Counted from the first letter of the stretch, positions 1-5,111 are shown. The stretch is 5,214 nt of DNA from Candidatus Bathycorpusculum fermentans (GCA_009787175.1 WRGM01000063.1:1-5214); one strand, 5' to 3'. A program made the numbers and translations. The notes: a model not told the origin generated them from the letters alone.

Positions 1-89
1 ATGCCACGCGTTTTTACCCGATTTTTACCAATTTATTATATTGCGGGACCGTCACAACAATATTTCTCTCCATAAGTGAAAACTCTCGA
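1..89 (+). repeat. Left copy of an 89-base terminal inverted repeat
   Basis: Bases 1-89 are identical to the reverse complement of bases 5126-5214. The match stops sharply at base 90 (A here, where the other copy would give T). Inside it the motif TTTTTACC occurs twice, at 11-18 and 22-29, eleven bases apart. Read inward from base 1 there is an open stretch of 24 codons ending in TAA at 73-75, only 14 bases before the repeat boundary. This would fit the 3' end of a transposase gene next to the end of an insertion sequence whose body lies outside the window, but all three forward frames are open for most of this stretch, so that is weak. The identity is seen directly; the mobile-element reading is inference. 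Confidence 0.95.
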
Positions 90-149
90 AAAATCCTCCT
101 CTAAAAGTAAGTGCTTTTTCCCTGGCCTTTTAGTAGTTTGTTTGCTCCT

Positions 150-381
150 CTACAGCCAGACTTCTGGTGGTAGTTTTCGAATAAATGCTTGATTTGGTGT
201 TTCAGCATATCACATATTAAGACTCCACTGCATCCGATCATTATACCAATCAAGTAACTCAGACAAAAACACATCTACCACGATGGTGCTCATAAAAATC
301 AAACCACCTATCAATCTTATCATTAATCTGCGGATAATTCACCCCACACAAAAGCTGCCTTATACCTTCTTCTTTTTTTTA
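150..381 (-). pseudogene. Decayed C-terminal fragment of an integrase-core (IS481/IS3-like) transposase
   Basis: Read on the minus strand from about 381, the translation gives a recognisable end of an rve-type DDE transposase: EEGIRQLLCGVNYPQ, then INDKIDRWFDFYEHHRGR, then after a one-base frame change SELLDWYNDRMQWSLN, and finally YAETPNQAFIRKLPPEVWL. Intact relatives usually have NGKIERWF at the position of the third catalytic acid; here it reads NDKIDRWF, so the expected Glu appears as Asp. The frame breaks in or beside the A5 run at 265-269, an in-frame TGA lies at 210-212, and the frame ends with TAG at 150-152. The fragment lacks everything upstream of about residue 100 from the C-terminus and stops at the T8A8 palindrome. 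It cannot be functional. The family is recognised from motifs, and the exact IS family is uncertain. Confidence 0.8.
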
Positions 382-389
382 AAAAAAAG
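372..389. repeat. Perfect 18-base palindrome C-T8-A8-G
   Basis: CTTTTTTTTAAAAAAAAG is a perfect palindrome, followed by another T5 run at 390-394. It coincides with the point where recognisable transposase sequence ends. An oligo-T tract on both strands could stop transcription in both directions in an archaeon, and A-tracts of this length bend DNA. Either role is inference. It could also simply be a low-complexity junction left by the deletion that removed the rest of the transposase. Confidence 0.7.
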
Positions 390-400
390 TTTTTACTATT

Positions 401-416
401 TCTATATTGTTATATG
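401..416 (+). promoter_or_regulatory. Possible TATA region ahead of the THUMP gene
   Basis: The stretch 390-516 carries no gene that I can recognise. It is A/T-rich, and its best archaeal TATA-like candidates are TCTATATT (401-408) and TTATATGT (409-416). If either is used, the leader would be about 80 bases. A purine-rich AGGTGGG at 496-502 could pair with the 16S 3' end but lies 14 to 17 bases ahead of the TTG/ATG starts, farther than usual. A leaderless or nearly leaderless transcript is the alternative. Weakly supported. Confidence 0.25.
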
Positions 417-519
417 TTGATGTGTTTTCGGCGAATTTTATCAGGGTTATTGCGTAGTTTGAATTTAGCGGTTTTTTGAGCGAAAGCATGAAATAAGGTG
501 GGTATTATTTTTTGTATTG

Positions 520-1056
520 ATGAGTTGTATGCTTAGGGACTTTAAGTTAATAGTTTCAACGGCGCGTGGTAATGAGCGTGGTATGATTAATGAGATATTG
601 TTTCTGTTAAGGGATCAGTTGGGGGATGGGGAAGCGGCGGCGGTTAGAACGGCGGTGCGGGGTATTATTGTTGCTAGAACTAGCTTAGATCCTTATGTGG
701 TTGTTGAGAAGCTTTGTGGTATTCTTAGGGAGCGTCCTTTTGAGTTTCGTTTTGCATTGCGTATTATACCTGTTGAGCGTGTGGTATTGACAGATTTGGA
801 GCTTATACGGAAGGTGTCTTTTGAGTTGGCATCGCGTATTGGCGAAAATGAGACTTATCGGGTTACAGTTGAGAAGCGATTTACTGCTCTGCATACTGCT
901 GATATTATCTCCTCAGTTGCTGAGGGGATTCAGCGTAAGGCAGATATGAAAAATCCAGATAAAATTTTGCTTATTGAAATAATGGGTGCAGTAACTGGGA
1001 TTTCACTGGTCAAACCAACGGAGATTATATCGGTTATGAAAGAAAAAATGCTCTAA
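520..1056 (+). CDS. THUMP-domain protein, Tan1-like tRNA acetylation partner
   Basis: The 178-residue product resembles the archaeal stand-alone THUMP proteins of the Tan1/COG1818 group. The N-terminal half (about residues 4-100) begins with LRDFKLIVSTARGNE, a typical opening for this family. The THUMP part is about residues 108-172, with YRVTVEKRFTALHTADII followed by a short basic helix, the strand KILLIEIMG and the closing segment VTGISLVKPTEII. There is no methyltransferase, deaminase or other catalytic domain. Yeast Tan1 binds tRNA and helps the acetyltransferase make N4-acetylcytidine at position 12, and a similar RNA-binding role in the cytoplasm is inferred here. The start is uncertain: TTG at 517, ATG at 520 and ATG at 529 are all in frame, and 529 (MLRDF) best matches where family members usually begin. 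The gene ends inside the stop codon of the convergent cgi121 gene. The first two thirds are G/T-rich on the coding strand and the last third is A-rich. Confidence 0.88.
   Translation: MSCMLRDFKLIVSTARGNERGMINEILFLLRDQLGDGEAAAVRTAVRGIIVARTSLDPYVVVEKLCGILRERPFEFRFALRIIPVERVVLTDLELIRKVSFELASRIGENETYRVTVEKRFTALHTADIISSVAEGIQRKADMKNPDKILLIEIMGAVTGISLVKPTEIISVMKEKML
1043..1048 (-). terminator. Oligo-T terminator candidate of the PRT-cgi121 operon
   Basis: On the minus strand the cgi121 stop TAG is followed after four bases by T6 and then CTTT. Archaeal RNA polymerases terminate at such U-runs without needing a hairpin. The run lies within the last codons of the convergent THUMP gene (Lys-Glu-Lys), so coding need could also explain the A6 on the other strand. 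Confidence 0.4.
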
Positions 1057-1619
1057 ACCCTAGCAGCTAACAGGGCAACTTTTTCAATTACTAAATCTAT
1101 AAGAGCTAAATCATCACCTCTGCCTCTTGCAGCAGCTTTAATCATTGAGGGCGTTATGTTAAATGCCTGCTTAATTAACGCACACTTTTCAGGCGTTAAA
1201 TCTAGCACGTTATCACAATGCTCAACGTGTAAATGAGCAGATAAATCATTAAAGGCAGCTTTAACCTGCTCCGCAGTTTCCCCTATTATAACCACAGTTA
1301 TCTCAGATATACCAGTCTTTAAACCTATTAGATCAATAGCTCTCTGTATCTGATGCTGTGAGGAGGCATATAGCATAGTTTCTACTGCAGGATTTTTTGA
1401 AATATTTACATGATTCTTAAAAGCGTATAGGGCATTTAAAACTGCAAAGTAGAGATGTTCATGTGTAGCAATTAGGGCGGAGTTGAAGAATTGAACCCAA
1501 ACCTTTTGCGACGTAGCTTTACGATTGTCTTTGAGATATCTATCAGCTTGTTCAAAATTAGCGTCTTTAAATCCGGCAATTTCAACGTAAAAATTGAATT
1601 CTTCAAAAGAATATATCAA
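1053..1619 (-). CDS. cgi121: KEOPS complex subunit Cgi121
   Basis: The 188-residue product matches the Cgi121/TPRKB family, a small subunit of KEOPS, which transfers threonylcarbamoyl to A37 of ANN-decoding tRNAs (t6A). Visible family features are the segment NSALIATHEHLYFAVLNAL (46-64), the core NISKNPAVETMLYASSQHQ (72-90) followed by IQRAIDLIGLK, the strand EITVVIIGE (106-114), and the C-terminal LTPEKCALIKQAFNITPSMI (141-160). Cgi121 binds Bud32 in KEOPS and recruits the tRNA 3' CCA end through its C-terminal region, and no catalytic residues are expected. The start is TTG at 1619-1617, supported by AGGAG eight bases upstream. This TTG overlaps the TGA stop of the upstream phosphoribosyltransferase gene, so the two are probably translationally coupled. 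No other KEOPS gene lies in the window. At 188 residues it is somewhat longer than short archaeal versions. Confidence 0.92.
   Translation of the reverse strand: MIYSFEEFNFYVEIAGFKDANFEQADRYLKDNRKATSQKVWVQFFNSALIATHEHLYFAVLNALYAFKNHVNISKNPAVETMLYASSQHQIQRAIDLIGLKTGISEITVVIIGETAEQVKAAFNDLSAHLHVEHCDNVLDLTPEKCALIKQAFNITPSMIKAAARGRGDDLALIDLVIEKVALLAARV
1058..1084 (+). terminator. Hairpin plus T5 terminator candidate after the THUMP gene
   Basis: One base after the THUMP stop, CCCT (1058-1061) can pair with AGGG (1072-1075) across a ten-base loop, and T5 follows at 1080-1084. The stem is only four pairs. It sits inside the 3' coding part of the convergent cgi121 gene. Together with the oligo-T on the other strand it would let both convergent units stop within about 40 bases of each other. 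Confidence 0.35.
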
Positions 1620-2221
1620 AGTTTAGGCTCCTGTAAGGTTTTAAAAACTTTTTCAAGCAGCTCTTTAGGTAAACCAGCGTTTAATAGTTTTACAAATTCA
1701 TTATTTGCAGCTTTTTTACAGTCGTGTTTTTGGAGAATACTTTGCAATGTTTCTTTAATTTCCCAGGGAAAAACTATCCAACTATCTGTAGTTTTGCCAA
1801 CAAAATCAGGCGTAACCTGAGTGGCAGTCTTAGCATATAAAGTGGCAATTTTTACCTCAACAGCACCACATGTTTCAATAAGATACTGCTTAGCCGTTTT
1901 TAGACTCTGCCCAGAGTCAGAGATGTCATCAACTACAAGAACCCTTTTACCCGCTACAGCAGCGGCAGCATTCAAAAACTGTGTAATTACAGGCTGCATA
2001 CCAGGTTTAGCTATATTCGTATAAAACTCTATTTGCAGCATGGTAATTTGACGGACACTTAGCAAGTCAGATAGAATACCTGTAGGAATTATACCACCCC
2101 GAGCTATACCAACTATTACATCAAGAGAGTACCCGTTTTTGCTAATTTTTTCTGACAGCTCAAATAGCATTTCGTAAATTTGATTCCACATAGGTACTTC
2201 ATACTCAATAGAGTCTACCAA
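1616..2221 (-). CDS. PRPP-dependent phosphoribosyltransferase, archaeal Hpt1-like
   Basis: The 201-residue product is a type I phosphoribosyltransferase. The PRPP-binding loop is VLVVDDISDSGQSL (94-107), with the paired acids at 98-99 and the Asp-Ser-Gly turn at 102-104. The pyrophosphate-side loop is VGIARGG (37-43). The stretch ending SWIVFPWE (147-154) is typical of the archaeal group annotated as hypoxanthine or xanthine/guanine phosphoribosyltransferase (COG2236). Such enzymes salvage purine bases into nucleotides in the cytoplasm; which base is used cannot be read from the sequence. The start TTG at 2221-2219 is chosen because it keeps the conserved EYEVPMWNQIYEML opening and has GAGG seven bases upstream. 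An ATG at 2191 is the alternative. The region after residue 155 is a Lys-rich helical tail with no recognised motif. It is the first gene of an operon with cgi121, with stop and start overlapping. Confidence 0.9.
   Translation of the reverse strand: MVDSIEYEVPMWNQIYEMLFELSEKISKNGYSLDVIVGIARGGIIPTGILSDLLSVRQITMLQIEFYTNIAKPGMQPVITQFLNAAAAVAGKRVLVVDDISDSGQSLKTAKQYLIETCGAVEVKIATLYAKTATQVTPDFVGKTTDSWIVFPWEIKETLQSILQKHDCKKAANNEFVKLLNAGLPKELLEKVFKTLQEPKL
1628..1632 (-). promoter_or_regulatory. Ribosome binding site deciding the cgi121 TTG start
   Basis: AGGAG on the minus strand lies eight bases before the TTG at 1619-1617, inside the last codons of the phosphoribosyltransferase gene. No ATG or GTG in the same frame is better placed, so this site settles the TTG start and supports coupled translation. 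Confidence 0.7.
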
Positions 2222-2228
2222 AGACCTG

Positions 2229-2232
2229 CCTC
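2229..2232 (-). promoter_or_regulatory. Ribosome binding site for the phosphoribosyltransferase TTG start
   Basis: GAGG on the minus strand lies seven bases ahead of the TTG at 2221-2219. It favours this start over the in-frame ATG at 2191, which has no comparable purine-rich site at the right distance. Confidence 0.5.
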
Positions 2233-2253
2233 ACATAATATTGGATACATTCT

Positions 2254-2263
2254 TATTATAAAA
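2254..2263 (-). promoter_or_regulatory. TATA-like box of the PRT-cgi121 operon
   Basis: TTTTATAATA on the minus strand, preceded by purine-rich sequence resembling a BRE, is centred near 2258. A transcript start about 25 bases downstream would fall near 2233, giving a leader of roughly a dozen bases that begins at the GAGG ribosome binding site. Position and composition support it, but no transcript start is known. Confidence 0.45.
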
Positions 2264-2403
2264 TCTGCTTGCCAAAATGTACAGTAAACAGCACTCCTAT
2301 AGTCTATCAAAAGCAGTGTATATGCTCAGCCAGATATAGCAGGATAAATAGAGAGTAAGAGTTTGAAAATGTTCATCTATTCGATGGTTAGAGTAGCATA
2401 GCC

Positions 2404-2413
2404 TTATATTTTT
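2404..2413 (+). promoter_or_regulatory. TATA-like box of the aminotransferase gene
   Basis: TTATATTTTT is centred near 2408, and a start about 25 bases downstream would fall just before AGGGG at 2434-2438. The arrangement mirrors that of the divergent operon: a short leader beginning at the ribosome binding site. The sequence GGTTAG at 2386-2391 lies 12 bases upstream of the box and recurs ahead of the DUF1015 gene. Confidence 0.45.
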
Positions 2414-2433
2414 AGGTTGATTTTCTTTAATTT

Positions 2434-2438
2434 AGGGG
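2434..2438 (+). promoter_or_regulatory. Ribosome binding site deciding the aminotransferase start
   Basis: AGGGG lies eight bases before ATG 2447. The earlier in-frame TTG at 2417 has an AGG touching it with no spacer, and the ten residues it would add (IFFNLGELL) are not typical of the family, so 2447 is preferred. Confidence 0.55.
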
Positions 2439-2446
2439 AACTGTTA

Positions 2447-3520
2447 ATGCATAAGAAACTCTTAATTCCTGGACCAACAGAAGTTAGTAAAGAAGTTTTA
2501 GAAGAACAAGCACGTTATATGATAGGTCATCGAGAGAAAGAATTCTCAACGCTATATGGTGGAATAACGGATAAGATAGCTAAATTTTTCCAGTTAACAC
2601 CTGATATTAAACCAACTGTAACAACAGGGTCAGGTACGCTATGGTTTGATATTGTAGCTAGAAGTGTGGTAAAGCAGAAAGCGTTAGCATGTGTAAATGG
2701 TGCTTTTTCAAAAAGAGCGGCTCAAACGCTTCAAGCATGTGGTAAAGAAACAGATATACTTGAAGTAGAAATGGGCAAAGCTATAAAGCCAGATATGGTT
2801 GCAGAAAAACTTGAAAATGGCGGATATGACACTGTTACTATTTGTCATAATGAGACATCCACTGGTGTCCGTAGTCCCGTTAAAGAGATTGCGCAGATGA
2901 TGCGTAAAAATTATTCAGATGTCATATTAGCTGTTGATGCAGTGTCATCGTTAGCGGGTGATAAGCTTATTCCTTCAGAGATTGGCTGTGATATAATTTT
3001 TGGTTCTACACAGAAATGTTTTGCTTTACCTCCAGGTTTAGCAGTTGGGCTAGTTAGTGAGCGGGCTATTGAGCGTGCGAAAACAGTGCCGAATCGTGGT
3101 GCATACACAGACTTAGTTGATATTTTTGAGTTTGAGAAAAAACATCAAACACCCTTCACGCCAAACATAAGCTTACTTTACGCTTTAGACAAACGCATGG
3201 ATCTTTTGCTTGCTGAAACATATGATAAAGTCTATCAAAGACATCTTGACATGGCAAACTATACACAGGCGTGGGCAAAGAAACACTTTGCAATGTTCCC
3301 AGAACCCGGCTATGAGTCAATAACTGTTAGCTGCATAAGCAACACGCAAGGCAAAGACGTTAAAGCGTTAAATCAGCAGCTTGCCGAAAGAGGATACATG
3401 ATCTCCACAGGCTATGGTAATCTAGCAGACAAAACCTTCCGCATTGGTCACATGGGCGAATGGACACTTGAGTGTATAAAGCAAGTTATAAGTCTGATAA
3501 ACGAAATTTGGCAAATATAG
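2447..3520 (+). CDS. Class V aminotransferase, serine/phosphoserine or alanine-glyoxylate type
   Basis: The 357-residue product is a PLP-dependent fold-type I (class V) aminotransferase close to the serine-pyruvate/alanine-glyoxylate group (COG0075). Family features in order: the opening LLIPGPTEVSKEVL (5-18), TGSGT (60-64) for the PLP phosphate, CHNETSTGVRSP (133-144), LAVDAVSSLAGD (161-172) with Asp164 for the PLP ring nitrogen, IIFGSTQKCFALPPGLAVG (183-201) with Lys190 as the Schiff-base lysine, the HQTPFTP segment (233-239), and FRIGHMG (331-337) with Arg332 placed to bind the substrate carboxylate. The length is normal and all key residues are present. Members of this group transfer amino groups among serine, alanine, glyoxylate and pyruvate, and in some archaea and bacteria they serve as phosphoserine aminotransferase. 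The substrate is not decidable here, but the DUF1015 gene downstream favours serine metabolism. Cytoplasmic, with no signal peptide. Coding-strand composition shifts to C/A-rich in the last third (from about 3150). Confidence 0.93.
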   Translation: MHKKLLIPGPTEVSKEVLEEQARYMIGHREKEFSTLYGGITDKIAKFFQLTPDIKPTVTTGSGTLWFDIVARSVVKQKALACVNGAFSKRAAQTLQACGKETDILEVEMGKAIKPDMVAEKLENGGYDTVTICHNETSTGVRSPVKEIAQMMRKNYSDVILAVDAVSSLAGDKLIPSEIGCDIIFGSTQKCFALPPGLAVGLVSERAIERAKTVPNRGAYTDLVDIFEFEKKHQTPFTPNISLLYALDKRMDLLLAETYDKVYQRHLDMANYTQAWAKKHFAMFPEPGYESITVSCISNTQGKDVKALNQQLAERGYMISTGYGNLADKTFRIGHMGEWTLECIKQVISLINEIWQI

Positions 3521-3552
3521 AGTTAGCATAACTAACTGAGTTAAAGTTAACA

Positions 3553-3605
3553 GCTAAATGACGTTTTAATTGTCAATTTAGCAACAAAAAATTCAACCCT
3601 TTTTT
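3553..3605 (+). terminator. Stem-loop and oligo-T terminator after the aminotransferase gene
   Basis: GCTAAATGAC (3553-3562) pairs with GTCAATTTAGC (3572-3582) around a nine-base loop, ten pairs with one bulged base. T6 follows at 3600-3605, framed by CCC and GGG. The U-run alone would suffice as an archaeal terminator. The stem is long enough to be meaningful, but it is 17 bases away from the T-run, so it may be a regulatory or RNA-stabilising structure rather than part of the terminator. Confidence 0.45.
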
Positions 3606-3615
3606 GGGAGAATAA

Positions 3616-3711
3616 ATGTTTGTAAGCGAGCAGGGTTGTTTTGGAGATAAACTAGATTATGGTAGGTACATTTTTTTAATGCTCTACTATACATGTGGGT
3701 GCTTAATTTGA
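3616..3711 (+). CDS. Possible 31-residue small protein, unknown function
   Basis: ATG 3616 opens a 31-codon frame ending in TGA at 3709-3711, with GGGAG (3606-3610) exactly five bases upstream, the best-spaced ribosome binding site in the window. The product starts MFVSEQGCFGDKLDYG and ends in a hydrophobic, Cys- and Tyr-containing segment (RYIFLMLYYTCGCLI), which might lie at a membrane. It sits between the aminotransferase and DUF1015 genes on the same strand. I recognise no homologue. A chance frame in A/T-rich spacer is quite possible, and the T7 run inside it is a poor sign for a transcribed gene. Confidence 0.25.
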   Translation: MFVSEQGCFGDKLDYGRYIFLMLYYTCGCLI

Positions 3712-3726
3712 AGAGGCATAGTTAAA

Positions 3727-3749
3727 GGTTAGTATGTAAATAGCTAACC
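3727..3749 (+). promoter_or_regulatory. Dyad around a possible TATA element ahead of DUF1015
   Basis: GGTTAG (3727-3732) and CTAACC (3744-3749) form a perfect six-base inverted repeat around TATGTAAATAG. If the DUF1015 transcript is leaderless or nearly so, the TGTAAATA inside the dyad is at about the right distance (roughly 30 bases) from the TTG at 3773 to act as the TATA box, and a regulator bound to the dyad would block it. No strong ribosome binding site precedes the TTG, which fits a leaderless message. The dyad is seen; the role is inference. Confidence 0.35.
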
Positions 3750-3772
3750 AAAGCTAAATGTCTTAGAAACTA

Positions 3773-5065
3773 TTGAGTGTGATTCCATTGGTTGATGTAC
3801 GAGCGTTTAAAGCTATAAAATATACAGCTAAAGCGGGTGACCCGAAAATGTTGGTTACTCAGCCTTATGATAAAATTGATCTAGAAATGCAAAAAGAATA
3901 CTATGAGAGATCACCCTACAATTTCTGCCGTCTAATTCTACCAATAGAGACAGACAAGTATCAAATTGCACAGCAACGCATTACACAATGGCTAAATGAT
4001 AAGGTAATGGAGCGTATAGAGCAACCGGCAATTTTTGTTTCACGACAAGAGTATAGTATTAATGGAAAAAAGTTTGTACGCACTGGATTAATTGCTGCCC
4101 TACGGTTGTATCCTTACAGTGAAAACATGGTCTATCCGCATGAATTTACGCATTCAGCTCCAAAGGCAGACAGGTTAAACATGTTACGGACTGTGCAGAA
4201 AAATCTTGAACAAGTTTTTCTAATGTACCCAGATCCGGAAAATAAAACCATAGATTTCTTTAAAGAAATTACCAAGACAGCGCCTCTTATCAAAGTCACT
4301 GACCCAGATGGGGTAGAGCATACAACATGGGAAGTTACAGATCCTGAAAAAATTCAATACATTCAACAGGTGTTAAGTGAAAAAATCATGGTTATAAATG
4401 ATGGACATCATAGGTATGAGAGCGCGCTTGCCTACCGTGATGAAATGCGAGCTAAAGCGGACTGGACAGATGATTCAGCATTCAATTTCCACATGTGCTA
4501 CATGGTACCCATACAAGATGAAGGATTAATGATTCTACCAACACACAGATTGCTTAAAGAAGCAGAGCTAACACCTGAAATTATAGAGGAACTCAAACAT
4601 TACTTCACAGCTACCGATGTAGCACCAAATGCTGAGACGTTAGATAACTATCTTGCAGCCCACATTGAAGAGCATGCTTTCTGTGTTTATGACGGAAAAA
4701 ACGCGTATGGCTTAACAATGAAACAGGATGAGAAAGTATATCAATTTGTTAACACGCATACATCAAAAGAAACAAAAATTTTTGATGTCGTTATCCTACG
4801 GGACATCGTTTTTAAAAATATACTAAAAACAGAAGAACTAAAAATTGATGAGAACATTATCTATGTGCGATGGACCAAAACAGCTATAGAAAAAATTAAC
4901 CGTGGAGAAGCAAAAGTTGCATTTCTCGTAAACCCAATCAGTGCCAAAGCTGTTTCAGAACTTGCATTACAACACGAAAGATTGCCAGAAAAAAGCACAG
5001 ACTTTTATCCTAAACCATTGTCAGGCATTACGATGATGGATATTTCAGTACAGGAAAAACTCTAA
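3773..5065 (+). CDS. DUF1015 family protein, probably linked to serine metabolism
   Basis: The 430-residue product is a full-length DUF1015 protein. Characteristic segments are VTQPYDKI (28-35), YPHEFTHSAPKADRLNMLRT (121-140), VINDGHHRYESALAYRDE (207-224) with its Asp-Gly-His-His-Arg core, LPTHRLL (255-261), and the closing PEKSTDFYPKPLSG (405-418). The conserved His, Asp and Arg clusters suggest an enzyme active site. I cannot name the reaction from sequence alone. In many Clostridia and other bacteria this family is encoded beside class V aminotransferase and phosphoglycerate dehydrogenase genes, which points to serine or phosphoserine metabolism. The same aminotransferase pairing is seen here 252 bases upstream. 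The start is TTG 3773, limited by an in-frame TAG at 3764. GTG 3779 is the only close alternative. No signal peptide or membrane segment, so probably cytoplasmic. Confidence 0.92.
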   Translation: MSVIPLVDVRAFKAIKYTAKAGDPKMLVTQPYDKIDLEMQKEYYERSPYNFCRLILPIETDKYQIAQQRITQWLNDKVMERIEQPAIFVSRQEYSINGKKFVRTGLIAALRLYPYSENMVYPHEFTHSAPKADRLNMLRTVQKNLEQVFLMYPDPENKTIDFFKEITKTAPLIKVTDPDGVEHTTWEVTDPEKIQYIQQVLSEKIMVINDGHHRYESALAYRDEMRAKADWTDDSAFNFHMCYMVPIQDEGLMILPTHRLLKEAELTPEIIEELKHYFTATDVAPNAETLDNYLAAHIEEHAFCVYDGKNAYGLTMKQDEKVYQFVNTHTSKETKIFDVVILRDIVFKNILKTEELKIDENIIYVRWTKTAIEKINRGEAKVAFLVNPISAKAVSELALQHERLPEKSTDFYPKPLSGITMMDISVQEKL

Positions 5066-5111
5066 TTTCCTCTTTTAAAATTTAACATCCACTGAAAGAA
5101 CCTGAAATAGA

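Noticed and set aside
516..523. TTGATGA at the THUMP start as a C box of a C/D guide RNA
   Set aside because: The first base does not match the C-box purine, and I found no properly spaced D box (CTGA) or internal C'/D' pair.
909..927. CCTCAG-TTG-CTGAGG hairpin inside the THUMP gene, considered as a terminator or regulatory structure
   Set aside because: It lies within conserved coding sequence (SVAEG of the THUMP domain) and has no T-run on either side. Codon content explains it.
1491..2024. Open frames on the plus strand opposite cgi121 and the phosphoribosyltransferase
   Set aside because: They are antisense shadows of well-supported genes, with no recognisable domains.
2369..2401. Ten-codon frame starting at ATG 2369 as an upstream peptide of the aminotransferase
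   Set aside because: It lies upstream of the likely TATA box, has no ribosome site and is too short to support.
2222..2446. A tRNA or riboswitch in the divergent promoter region
   Set aside because: There is no T-arm GTTCRA-type sequence, no cloverleaf pairing and no recognised aptamer core.
3594..3638. CAACCCT (3594-3600) and AGGGTTG (3632-3638) as a hairpin terminator
   Set aside because: The seven-base arms are separated by 31 bases, including the candidate start of the small frame. The oligo-T run at 3600-3605 alone is the better terminator signal.
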